From Pseudomaricurvus sp965656525 (lineage in GTDB: Bacteria; Pseudomonadota; Gammaproteobacteria; Pseudomonadales; Cellvibrionaceae), in assembly GCA_965656525.1 (NCBI GenBank), contig CBFHKY010000017.1, forward strand, positions 8,997 to 72,996: a stretch of 64,000 bases of DNA. Reading direction: 5' to 3'. The notes beneath the pieces are model-generated. The model was not told the DNA's origin, searched no databases, and was given only the letters and a program-made list of their open reading frames with translations. Position numbers and translations under genes: made by a program. How positions within the stretch are numbered: the first letter of the stretch is position 1; every line of letters begins with the position of its first letter. This document shows, piece after piece, positions 8,115 through 16,308 of this stretch.

Positions 8115-9326
8115 TTAAAAACTTGCACCAACCCATACCCACAATTTGTCCGTATCGGTTTTAATATCCTCTGCTGAATAAGCGGCATATTTAATGCCGG
8201 CATTGTAATGCTTGCCAAACTTCATGCCGTATACAACGTCCAGCTCACTGCCAAAATTATCAGCACCAGATGCACCATCATTCGCCGTAAAGTCATGATA
8301 GACAACCGTCAACTTACCTGGGCCCACTTTACCGCTGGCAGATACAAACATATCTTCTAGGCCTTGTGGTGGTGTTGCTAAAAATAAATCCGCCCAGCCA
8401 TTAAATTTGTGCATGGTCGCCAATGGCGTTGCAAAACCATAGTTGCCATCGTCAGAACCTAATACCTCCAAGCCAATTTTTGCCGTTACACCATTTACGA
8501 CAGCACCTACAGAGGCTAAGTAATAGTCGGCTTCGTAATCACTGGCACCTTCGGATTCCTGAGTAGCGTACTCCAGTTCATACAAAAAAGTGACACTGTC
8601 GGTTTTCGCTTTACCAGCAAAACGTAAGCCGTAAGTATCCAGCGCATTATCGCTTCCATTATCCATCTCTAGCATATAGCTATAGCCAGTTAACTTACCC
8701 AACGACGTGTCATAAGAGACATTCAACAAGTGATCTTTGGAATCAATATCAGCATCTTCGGCAAAAATGCGATTACGCTGGTCTAAGTAGGCGTATGTAA
8801 ACGTTAAACCTTTAGCTGGGCTCGCAATAAAAGTAACACCATCAAAGGTTTGACGGTCTTGACGCCATCCAACATGGCCCACAAAACGATGATTATCCAA
8901 CGTTAATACCTGACGCCCCAACTTAGCGCTAAAGCCATCCGTTTTGTATTGTAAAAAAGCTTGATCCAGCTCTGTCGTTTCAGGATCAGCAATCACTGAG
9001 TACTCACCGGGGTTATACCCACTTGGCCCAACGGTATAATCACCCATGCCAGCAACAATACGATTATCTTCAAATTCGACAGTGGCCGAGAACCCACTGA
9101 TGTCAGCAGTGGTATAGCCTAGTCGTGAACGCAGGGTTAATGCATCGGCATCTTTGTTGATCTTATCTTGATCTACAGATTCGTAGCGCAGACGAAAGTC
9201 TCCATAAGCCTTACCACCTTTAAGCGCTTCAGCAATCGAATCTGCCGCAAAAGTAGGCACAGAACTACAAGCTAGAGCAACTGCTACGGACAGCACATTC
9301 ATTTTTACTTGTTTCACAGGTTTCAT
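8115..9326 (-). CDS. Outer-membrane porin at the end of the nitrate uptake operon
   Basis: A 403-residue protein with a clear signal peptide (cleavage probably after SVPTFA), followed by alternating beta-strand sequence (YGDFRLRYESV, LTLRSRLGYTT) and a C-terminal phenylalanine (WVWVGASF), all typical of outer-membrane barrels. The overall pattern resembles the alginate-export-like/short-chain porin group rather than trimeric OmpF. The Shine-Dalgarno AGGAG directly abuts the ATG at 9326; a GTG three codons later (9317) has the normal 9-base spacing and may be the true start. It follows the ATPase gene by about 30 bases, so it is probably the last gene of the operon and may pass nitrate or nitrite across the outer membrane (inference). 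Confidence 0.82.
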   Translation of the reverse strand: MKPVKQVKMNVLSVAVALACSSVPTFAADSIAEALKGGKAYGDFRLRYESVDQDKINKDADALTLRSRLGYTTADISGFSATVEFEDNRIVAGMGDYTVGPSGYNPGEYSVIADPETTELDQAFLQYKTDGFSAKLGRQVLTLDNHRFVGHVGWRQDRQTFDGVTFIASPAKGLTFTYAYLDQRNRIFAEDADIDSKDHLLNVSYDTSLGKLTGYSYMLEMDNGSDNALDTYGLRFAGKAKTDSVTFLYELEYATQESEGASDYEADYYLASVGAVVNGVTAKIGLEVLGSDDGNYGFATPLATMHKFNGWADLFLATPPQGLEDMFVSASGKVGPGKLTVVYHDFTANDGASGADNFGSELDVVYGMKFGKHYNAGIKYAAYSAEDIKTDTDKLWVWVGASF

Positions 9327-9359
9327 CTCCTAAATCTTAAATGTTTCATTCATAGTTTT

Positions 9360-10199
9360 TTAAGCCGCGGCGTTTTTTTTGTTGCTCGCTTTTTTCGACT
9401 TAGAACTTAAGGGCTCTACTTTTCTCTGCTTTTCGTACAAAAACTTCAGAACTTCGGAACGCAAATGGGTGTATTCAGGATCTTCCGCTAATTCGAGACG
9501 ATGTCGTGGTCGTTCGAGTTTTACATCCAGAATTTCGCCAACCGTAGCTGATGGACCGTTAGTCATCATGACAATACGATCAGACAGCAGTACGGCTTCA
9601 TCCACGTCGTGAGTAATCATAATCACGGTGTTATTCAGTTCGGCTTGAATCTCCATCAATGAATCCTGCATGTGGGCTCGTGTCAAAGCGTCGAGCGCAC
9701 CGAAAGGTTCATCCATCAACAAGACCTCTGGCTCCATAGCCAATGCGCGAGCAATTCCTACGCGTTGCTTCATGCCACCAGAGATTTCGTCGGGGCGTTT
9801 GTGCATGGCATGATCCATGTGCACCAAATTCAAATTGTGCTCGATCCATTCTTTCTTTTCAGTTTTGCTTTTGCTCTTACCGAACACTTGATTAACCGCC
9901 AATTCAACATTTTCATAAGCTGTTAACCAGGGCAGCAAAGAGTGATTCTGAAACACTACCGCCCTTTCAGGGCCGGGCTCGTTCACTTCTCTTCCATTCA
10001 AAAGCACCCCACCTGTGGAGGCTTGATACAAACCCGCTACGACGTTTAAAACAGTCGACTTACCACAGCCAGAGTGTCCGATCAAAGAGACAAATTCACC
10101 TTTATCAATTTTCAAACTGACATCTTTAAGTGCCGTAAATGGCCCCTTCGGTGTGGGGAAAACCATGTCGATTCGGCTGATATCTAAGAAAGCATTCAT
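9360..10199 (-). CDS. nrtD: Nitrate ABC transporter ATP-binding protein
   Basis: A 279-residue ABC ATPase of the nitrate/taurine (NitT/Tau) group: Walker A GHSGCGKST, Q-loop FQNHSLLPWLTAYENV (the LLPW wording is typical of NrtC/NrtD/NasD), signature SGGMKQR, Walker B VLLMDEPFGALD and the H-loop TH. The C-terminus is a lysine-rich tail. It lacks the extra substrate-binding domain of NrtC, so it matches NrtD/NasD. The start at 10199 has GGAG 9 bases upstream; an upstream in-frame start overlaps the permease gene and is not needed. It energises the permease encoded just before it. Confidence 0.92.
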   Translation of the reverse strand: MNAFLDISRIDMVFPTPKGPFTALKDVSLKIDKGEFVSLIGHSGCGKSTVLNVVAGLYQASTGGVLLNGREVNEPGPERAVVFQNHSLLPWLTAYENVELAVNQVFGKSKSKTEKKEWIEHNLNLVHMDHAMHKRPDEISGGMKQRVGIARALAMEPEVLLMDEPFGALDALTRAHMQDSLMEIQAELNNTVIMITHDVDEAVLLSDRIVMMTNGPSATVGEILDVKLERPRHRLELAEDPEYTHLRSEVLKFLYEKQRKVEPLSSKSKKASNKKNAAA

Positions 10200-10218
10200 A
10201 TTTTTCGTCTCCGTTGAA

Positions 10219-11214
10219 TCAGCGCTCAGCGCTGGATTTGTCCCAAGAAACCACACGCTGAATTTGTAGCATGCCGCGATCTAACAGGAAGCCAATAAAG
10301 CCAATCACCAACACAGCGGCCATGATTCGAGCCAAAGAATTGGAGCTGCCATTTTGAAATTCATCCCAAACAAATTTACCTAAACCTGGACTTTGGGCCA
10401 GCATTTCCGCTGCGATTAATACCATCCACGCAATACCAAGGGACAAACGCATGCCGGTAAAAATCATAGGAATGGATGCGGGAAGAACAATTTTTCGAAC
10501 ATGAGTTAACGCTGGCAGACGCAAAACTTTGCTGACGTTAACCAAATCGCTATCGATGGAAGCCACACCAACCGAGGTATTAATCACCATTGGCCACAAA
10601 CAACATAAAGTGACAGTAATCATCGAATTTAAAAAAGACTTGGCGATCATTGGGTCTGGAGACACATAGACAGCACTGACCACCATCGTCACTAATGGCA
10701 ACCAAGCCAAAGGGGATACAGGTTTAAATATTTGAACGATTGGATTGATTGCTGAGTTCAACGTTTTACTTAAACCCACGGCAATGCCTAAAGGTATCGC
10801 TATTATGGCGGCGACAAGAAAGCCGCTCATCACCGTAATCAAACTCGTTACAATTTGATCACCAAAAGTTTCTTTACCTGTATAGTCGCGAATTTTTGCA
10901 TCGTAAGTTGGGTCTTGAGCTAGACGAGCAGCGTTACGCTTTTCTTGACGGAGATAAAATTTAGATTCTTTTTCTCTCTCGGCGGTATGCTCATTATACA
11001 GCGTACCAAATTGCTCCCAAACCGCCGACGGTCCAGGAAACTTACCAAGAGAAGTATCAATATTTTGTGAGGCCACAGACCACAACAACAAGAAACCAAG
11101 AATTCCAATTAAAGGGATTACCACCCATTTTGTTGCATCAGATACCGCACCCTTTACTTTGTCGGGCAGCAACTCGCTGCCACTGATTTTTTGAATTAAT
11201 GTTGTCGTAGTCAT
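10219..11214 (-). CDS. nrtB: Nitrate ABC transporter permease
   Basis: A 331-residue inner-membrane permease with a long insertion between the first membrane helix and the BPD_transp_1 core, typical of proteobacterial NrtB/NasE. The core carries VSPLAWLPLV and the EAA-loop-like segment LRLPALTHVRKIVLPASIP that docks the ATPase. It is preceded by nrtA (27-base gap) and followed by the ATPase (19 bases), all leftward. AGAGG lies upstream of the ATG. The family transports nitrate and nitrite, and some relatives cyanate; the adjacent nitrate-sensing genes support nitrate. Confidence 0.92.
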   Translation of the reverse strand: MTTTTLIQKISGSELLPDKVKGAVSDATKWVVIPLIGILGFLLLWSVASQNIDTSLGKFPGPSAVWEQFGTLYNEHTAEREKESKFYLRQEKRNAARLAQDPTYDAKIRDYTGKETFGDQIVTSLITVMSGFLVAAIIAIPLGIAVGLSKTLNSAINPIVQIFKPVSPLAWLPLVTMVVSAVYVSPDPMIAKSFLNSMITVTLCCLWPMVINTSVGVASIDSDLVNVSKVLRLPALTHVRKIVLPASIPMIFTGMRLSLGIAWMVLIAAEMLAQSPGLGKFVWDEFQNGSSNSLARIMAAVLVIGFIGFLLDRGMLQIQRVVSWDKSSAER

Positions 11215-11241
11215 CGCCTATTACCTCTCTAGTGGTATTCG

Positions 11242-12618
11242 TTACAGTTTGTCGCCGGCTTTCAGACCAATTGAGAACTTATTGATGTACTCATTGGGTT
11301 TAGTGCCGTCATAAACGATGCCGTCGATAAAGTGCGTTTGTGGATCTCTAAAGCCATCTTCGTCTGCGGCTGGGAAATCTTTTGCATCCGCAAGACCTTC
11401 TGCGACTAAAGATTCAGCAGCTTTGACGTAAATATCGGGACGGTATACTTTAGCCGCTAGCTCTTTGTACCAGCTGTCAGGTTTATCATCTGGGATTTGT
11501 CCCCAGCGACGCATTTGTGTCATATACCAGATAGCATCGGAATAGTACGGATAGGTGGCAAAGTAACGGAAGAATACGTTGAAATCGGGAACGTCACGCT
11601 TGTCACCTTTCTCATATTCAAAAGTGCCTGTCATAGAGTTAGCAATGACATCGTAATCCGCACCAACATAGTTGGATTGAGATAAGATTTTTACCGCTTC
11701 GGGACGATTGGCATTGTTGTTTTCATCCAACCACATGGCTGCGCGAATCATGGCGCGAGTTAGTCGAATGGTCGTGTTCGGGTATTGCTCCGCAAATTCG
11801 GCGGTAATACCAAACACTTTCTCTGGATTGTTTTTCCAAATTTCATAGTCGGTTACCACCGGTACACCAATACCTTTAAAAACGGCTTGCTGGTTCCAAG
11901 GTTCACCCACGCAGTAACCATAAATCGTGCCGGCTTCTAAAGTGGCAGGCATTTGAGGCGGTGGAGTAACGGACAACAAAGCATCGGCATCGATATAACC
12001 GGAAGTATCGCCTTTATGAGGAGCGTAGTAGCCTGGGTGGATACCGCCTGCTGCCAACCAATAGCGCAGCTCGTAGTTGTGTGTAGATACAGGGAAAACC
12101 ATGCCCATTTTGAAGGGCTTCCCTTCGGCTTTATACTTTTCAACAACCGGCTTTAATGCATCGGCTTTAATTGGATGAACAGGACGACCATCAGCCATTT
12201 TAGGAATATTGGGTTTCATTTGATCCCAAATTTCATTAGAAACGGTAATACCGTTACCATTTAAATCCATCGAGAAAGGCGTGATGATGTGAGCTTCGGT
12301 ACCGAAACCCATGGTCGCTGCAATCGGCTGGCCTGCTAGCATATGCGCGCCGTCTAAACGACCATCAATAACGCCGTCCAACAAGACTTTCCAGTTGGCT
12401 TGCGCTTCGATCGTGACGTACAGGCCTTCATCTTCAAAATAACCTTGCTCGTAAGCCACAGCAATGGGTGCCATATCAGTCAGTTTAATAAAACCAAATG
12501 TCAGTTCTTCTTTTTCTGGCCAGCCAAGTTCTTTGGCTTGTACCGCTGCAGTGCTCATACCAGCACTCACAACAACCGTAGTTATCACGGCTTGCTTGAA
12601 AGTTTTTAGCCACTTCAT
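11242..12618 (-). CDS. nrtA: Nitrate-binding periplasmic protein of an ABC transporter
   Basis: A 458-residue binding protein of the NrtA/CmpA family with an N-terminal signal peptide (cleavage near STAAVQA). It has the family segments LTFGFIKLTDMAPIAVAYEQ, DGRLDGAHMLAGQPIA and TIYGYCVGEPWNQQAV. The length and wording match proteobacterial NrtA/NasF; CmpA (bicarbonate) is a close relative that cannot be fully excluded by eye. GAGGAAACCCC precedes the ATG. It is the first gene of nrtA-nrtB-ATPase-porin, behind a leader of about 160 bases and a candidate sigma-54 promoter. Confidence 0.92.
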   Translation of the reverse strand: MKWLKTFKQAVITTVVVSAGMSTAAVQAKELGWPEKEELTFGFIKLTDMAPIAVAYEQGYFEDEGLYVTIEAQANWKVLLDGVIDGRLDGAHMLAGQPIAATMGFGTEAHIITPFSMDLNGNGITVSNEIWDQMKPNIPKMADGRPVHPIKADALKPVVEKYKAEGKPFKMGMVFPVSTHNYELRYWLAAGGIHPGYYAPHKGDTSGYIDADALLSVTPPPQMPATLEAGTIYGYCVGEPWNQQAVFKGIGVPVVTDYEIWKNNPEKVFGITAEFAEQYPNTTIRLTRAMIRAAMWLDENNNANRPEAVKILSQSNYVGADYDVIANSMTGTFEYEKGDKRDVPDFNVFFRYFATYPYYSDAIWYMTQMRRWGQIPDDKPDSWYKELAAKVYRPDIYVKAAESLVAEGLADAKDFPAADEDGFRDPQTHFIDGIVYDGTKPNEYINKFSIGLKAGDKL

Positions 12619-12790
12619 GGGGTTTCCTCGCTAACAGGTAAATGGGGCACTGCTTTATAGAGCCAGCTATGAATCATCGCTTTATTGAATCGAGTGCCTT
12701 GCGCTTTTGGGACAGCTGATAAAGATATCTCTGTGTGTTGCCTAACCATCGCCTTTGATTGCTGGGCACGAGTACAGATGACAGTGATAA

Positions 12791-12806
12791 TGCATCGAGC
12801 ATGCCA
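12791..12806 (-). promoter_or_regulatory. Candidate sigma-54 promoter of the nitrate operon
   Basis: On the minus strand TGGCATgctcgATGCA matches the sigma-54 consensus TGGCAY-N5-TTGCW with one mismatch (A for the first T of TTGC) and has the obligatory GG-N10-GC spacing. It would place the transcript start near 12780 and leave a leader of about 160 bases before nrtA. Nitrogen-regulated (NtrC/sigma-54) control is known for nitrate assimilation genes in many gammaproteobacteria. I did not find a full NtrC site. Confidence 0.45.
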
Positions 12807-13227
12807 ACACCATTAATGCACTAAAATTTATGGGCCCAGCAGCCAAATACAGATAAAACGCACCACAAAAATACAAAACAACACCAAAATGAATCACAAA
12901 AAGTTGTATTTTCTTTTGCCGACCTTTACGTGCCACACAAAACCCACCCCAAAACTGTGCGTAAAGCACTAACTTGAAGCGTAAAACCGAAAAAAGGGTA
13001 TTTATTCATCAAAACTGAAGAGAAATAAAAAATGAAGAAAAAGCGAACGGAACGAGAAAAGAGCCAGACACCATAATGATGCAGAACCCCAATATCGTAA
13101 AAATCAAACTCTCGCAGACGCACAAACATCTTGAACGACAGGGTTATATAAAAATCATCAAAAGGTAGGTAAACGAGCGAGACCTAAAGGTTGCTAAAGC
13201 CTCGTAGCCATCAGAAAAGCCGGTCAG
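12807..13227. other. AT-rich intergenic region upstream of nrtA
   Basis: About 420 bases between the candidate nrt promoter and the end of the NIT-domain gene. It is AT-rich with homopolymer A/T stretches. Short leftward open frames here (up to 75 codons) have no ribosome-binding sites and no recognisable sequence. It probably holds activator sites for the nrt promoter and the end of the preceding transcript, but I see no clear terminator. Confidence 0.5.
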
Positions 13228-14049
13228 TTAATGCCACTGTAGCTCTTTTACCAGCTGATCAAACTTAGCCAACAGCCCATCCAGCGCATCGGTGGCAATA
13301 CGGAAGAAGACATTTGGGTCAATGTCTGGGGAATCCACGATCAGCTGCTCCTGGATACACGTGATCAAGACAGAAATTTTGGCAGACTGCTCTGAGTCGA
13401 CACCGATCTCCTTCCACAATCTCTGTACATTATTCTCAATCTGCTGGCATAAGAAATTCAGCCGAATGCGCGACACACTGTCACAGTGTGCTGCCGCTGA
13501 AACACCGGTACCAATGGCACGTGCTTGCCCGATATGCTCAGCGGCCGCCAGCAGTTCACGCCAATACAAATGCAAAGGTCTGTTTGAAGCACTTTTCAAT
13601 AACAGAAGCTCGCAGTCTTGAGCAAGGTCATCAATCAAATACAAAATATTTTTGATCAAGTGGTTGTGCTGACTTAAATTATTTTCAACGCCGGTTGTTT
13701 TGTAGTTACCCGCAAGACGAGCCCAATGCTGGGTAATACCCTGCCAACGAGAGTTTTCTTCGATAACCTCGTCCACGTTCGCTATGCTGGCAATATCACG
13801 GCTCACCAATTGCTGTAGGCTTGCGATATCTCGCTCCAGATGCCCCCCTCCATTTAGGTATCCTGTTGATAGACCGCGGTGTTTCTGCACATTCGCCAAT
13901 AGCACACGCAAACTGAACAACCACTGCAACCCCTTTTCTTGGTTTAGTTTGCGATTCCGACCTTGCTGGGTACGAATCACCAGCATCAATACAACTAAGC
14001 AGCCACCCACGATCGCAACCGTTCCCAAGGGCGAGTATACATCCGTCAT
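13228..14049 (-). CDS. Membrane-anchored NIT-domain (nitrate/nitrite-sensing) protein
   Basis: A 273-residue protein with one membrane helix (residues about 9-26) followed by an all-helical region. The segment QKHRGLSTGYL (55-65) is the conserved NIT-domain signature (Q-x-E/H-R-G-x-S), and QARAIGTGVSAA later on is the second NIT motif. NIT domains sense nitrate or nitrite in NasR and in some kinases and chemoreceptors. The start at 14049 has AAGGAG 7 bases upstream, and its ATG overlaps the chemoreceptor stop codon (ATGA), so the two are translationally coupled. There is no output domain, so it probably works through the chemoreceptor (inference). Confidence 0.82.
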   Translation of the reverse strand: MTDVYSPLGTVAIVGGCLVVLMLVIRTQQGRNRKLNQEKGLQWLFSLRVLLANVQKHRGLSTGYLNGGGHLERDIASLQQLVSRDIASIANVDEVIEENSRWQGITQHWARLAGNYKTTGVENNLSQHNHLIKNILYLIDDLAQDCELLLLKSASNRPLHLYWRELLAAAEHIGQARAIGTGVSAAAHCDSVSRIRLNFLCQQIENNVQRLWKEIGVDSEQSAKISVLITCIQEQLIVDSPDIDPNVFFRIATDALDGLLAKFDQLVKELQWH

Positions 14050-15188
14050 TGTTGTGCTCCTTGGCGCTGGCAAAGCCCATAAAGATGTGAAGCGATCGCT
14101 GAAGAGCGCTCAGCCACAGTTGAATTTTCAGTGGCCCCAAGAGCGACTTCCTCAACTTGAGAAGACATATCACGAGCCGCATCGCTTTGCTGGCCGGCAG
14201 CATCAGTAATCATTTGCACCATTGATGATACCGTTTGTGTATGCTCCGCTATTTCCATTAAAACCCCTTCCGCTTCCTCGGCATCCACCAACGTCAATCG
14301 AGTCGCACTGAGAACGCCATCCATGCTGCTTTTCAATGCCGCCATTTGGGTTTGCATTTGATCGAGAATCTGAGAAATCTCTTGAGATGAGTCATAGCTG
14401 CGACTTGCCAGCGCCCTGACTTCATCGGCGACGACAGCAAAACCTCTGCCTTGATCTCCTGCTCGTGCGGCCTCGATAGCCGCGTTTAAAGCTAATAAAT
14501 TGGTTTGTTCCGCAATAGCACGAATCATAGACGACACCGATGACACCGTAGTGGTTTTTTCATCCAACATGCCCAGCTGCTCATAGGCCCCGTCAACGCA
14601 ATCGCCTACCTCACGCATGTGCTCGCGCACCTCGCTGATTCTCTCTCGCCCTTTTTCACCGGCGTGATAGCTCTGTAAGGCAGACTGCTGCGTTTCCTGC
14701 ATGCGCATGCTGACCTCTTCAATACTGTGGCTGATTTCAGTCACCGCCGCTGCGATCGATGCCGTAGCCTGTGACTGTAACGATGTATTGGCCGCCAATG
14801 TATCAGATGTTTCCGACAGTTCTTTAGCCGAGTAGCCAATTTCGGTAACAACTTGGTGGAAACCATCAACCTGACGGCGGCCTTTAGTCGCCAAATGAAA
14901 CACCTCTACGCCGCCCTCAGCAACAAGCTGCTCTACAGCATCCACCAACTGTTGCTGGTTCATCAGGTCTAGGTGGTTAAGCACGCCATACAATTGCTTT
15001 TGGTCTTGCTGTAAAAGCCATAGACTTCCTAAAGATACATACGCTACAAAAACCAGCGCAAGAACACTCCAAACGATTGGCATCTGCGCAACGATGCTCG
15101 CAGCCGCCAGCAAAAACAACAATAAAAGACTGCAAACGGAGCCCTTAGGACCCACTAACTTTAACCATGTGCGAAGTGCACTTAACAT
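14046..15188 (-). CDS. Methyl-accepting chemotaxis protein without a large sensor domain
   Basis: A 380-residue chemoreceptor. Two membrane helices (about 17-34 and 37-58) are joined by only a few residues, so there is essentially no periplasmic ligand-binding domain. The cytoplasmic signalling hairpin is complete, with its tip at AEQTNLLALNAAIEAARAG (about 226-244) and AVVADEVRALA. There is no C-terminal NWETF-like pentapeptide. AGGA precedes the ATG. It is followed by, and overlaps by 4 bases, the NIT-domain gene, which may supply the missing sensor. The upstream ANTAR gene is 218 bases away on the same strand. Confidence 0.92.
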   Translation of the reverse strand: MLSALRTWLKLVGPKGSVCSLLLLFLLAAASIVAQMPIVWSVLALVFVAYVSLGSLWLLQQDQKQLYGVLNHLDLMNQQQLVDAVEQLVAEGGVEVFHLATKGRRQVDGFHQVVTEIGYSAKELSETSDTLAANTSLQSQATASIAAAVTEISHSIEEVSMRMQETQQSALQSYHAGEKGRERISEVREHMREVGDCVDGAYEQLGMLDEKTTTVSSVSSMIRAIAEQTNLLALNAAIEAARAGDQGRGFAVVADEVRALASRSYDSSQEISQILDQMQTQMAALKSSMDGVLSATRLTLVDAEEAEGVLMEIAEHTQTVSSMVQMITDAAGQQSDAARDMSSQVEEVALGATENSTVAERSSAIASHLYGLCQRQGAQQ

Positions 15189-15406
15189 GATAATCCTTTC
15201 ATATCTTCATCGGTGAACAGAGGTCGAGCCACACTTAAACACGTATACCGCTCACGATGCGTCAAGTATTCGCCCCCAAATAAACACGAGAGTGTTTTAC
15301 TTCTTTTGCGGCCAAAATAAAAAAAACTGAAAAGACTTTTTATGCCAAGCAGTGACCATGAAATGAAACCCCACCGACCTAAGCCTACTGAGTTATGCTT
15401 ACGTAC
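15189..15406. other. Intergenic region between the ANTAR gene and the chemoreceptor
   Basis: A 218-base gap. A small inverted repeat AAACAC-GAGA-GTGTTT at 15282-15297 could be a weak terminator or leader hairpin; no poly-T tract follows on the minus strand. I found no flagellar sigma-28 promoter with correct spacing. Confidence 0.35.
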
Positions 15407-16003
15407 CTAACGTGCTTTGGGATAAGATTCTGACACAAGCTCGATAACTCTATGAGCAATGACCACCAACGACTTGCCTTGGTTCATGGCCATTTTTCTT
15501 AGAGTGGCGTAAGCGTCTTGCTCACTCAACCCCTGAGTCTGCATCAATAAACCCTTGGCCTGATCAATGATTTTACGCTCTGCAAGTTTATTTTTTGTCT
15601 GCACCAATTCGTGACGCAAGGCTTCCTGTGCTTGAAAGCGAGTAACTGCCTCAGAGATCAGACTGTATAAGCGGTGCTGACGACGATCATCCACAACATA
15701 AGCGCTGACACCAGCACGAACCATAGACTCAATCAGTTCAGGGGTGTCTTCAGTCACAAAAACCACTACCGCTAACGGGCAAATATCATGAATACTTTTA
15801 AACAGGTGTATCAAGGAAGGTTTTAAGGTCGCGGTGTTCACGACTAAGCAATCGGGGCGATGAAGATCAAGTTGCAACAACAATTTGTCATCGTTTCTTA
15901 GTGTTTCCAGAACATTAAACGTGCACAACTGTAAATCAGGATACAGCTGTGCACTGCTTCCAAGTTCCGTATCTAGCAGCAGTAATGTTTTGCACTCTCT
16001 CAT
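15407..16003 (-). CDS. ANTAR-domain regulator with a degenerate receiver (NasT-like)
   Basis: A 198-residue protein. The N-terminal part folds like a response-regulator receiver, but the phospho-accepting position reads CLVVNTATLKPS, i.e. N56 instead of aspartate, and the acidic pocket is reduced to LLDTE, so it is probably not phosphorylated. Residues 134-190 are an ANTAR RNA-binding domain (AERKIIDQAKGLLMQ ... AYATLRKMAM). ANTAR proteins such as NasT and NasR act as antiterminators of nitrate/nitrite assimilation transcripts. AAGGA precedes the ATG. Its neighbours (NIT protein, nitrate transporter) support a nitrate role; the usual NasT partner NasS is not seen. Confidence 0.85.
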   Translation of the reverse strand: MRECKTLLLLDTELGSSAQLYPDLQLCTFNVLETLRNDDKLLLQLDLHRPDCLVVNTATLKPSLIHLFKSIHDICPLAVVVFVTEDTPELIESMVRAGVSAYVVDDRRQHRLYSLISEAVTRFQAQEALRHELVQTKNKLAERKIIDQAKGLLMQTQGLSEQDAYATLRKMAMNQGKSLVVIAHRVIELVSESYPKAR

Positions 16004-16076
16004 GTGTCGTCCTTCACTCTAGTCATCCTATCTGGAGCTTTCTGAACGTTACAACTTGACGAACAGTAGAAACCAC

Positions 16077-16092
16077 AGCGAAAAACATGCCA
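16077..16092 (-). promoter_or_regulatory. Candidate sigma-54 promoter of the ANTAR gene
   Basis: On the minus strand TGGCATgttttTCGCT matches TGGCAY-N5-TTGCW with one mismatch and correct GG-N10-GC spacing, 74 bases before the ANTAR start codon. The rest of the intergenic region 16004-16308 shows nothing else recognisable. Together with similar sites upstream of nrtA and the guanidine operon it suggests a shared nitrogen-starvation control. Confidence 0.45.
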
Positions 16093-16308
16093 TTCGAACG
16101 CTCACCGAAGAGTTTTATCCAAATATCAGATCAGACTGACAAAAAATACCTCATGAACCAGCAAACCGATCAATACGATACAATAAGATGACAAGCAGAG
16201 GGAAAAGAACGGTGCGGCTGACGGGAAATCTAAGCACCACAGATTACCATTAAGTCACGACGTCGAATAAATCGCACCTCAAAATGGCAACTGGAAGCAA
16301 TGTGACAA

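Noticed and set aside
12619..12780. ANTAR-type dual hairpins in the nrtA leader
   Set aside because: I looked for two stems with A-x-x-G hexaloops and for a T-tract terminator and found neither convincingly.
12742..13129. Two overlapping small leftward frames upstream of nrtA
   Set aside because: No Shine-Dalgarno, unusual composition rich in aromatic residues, and no recognisable family; they are chance frames in AT-rich promoter DNA.
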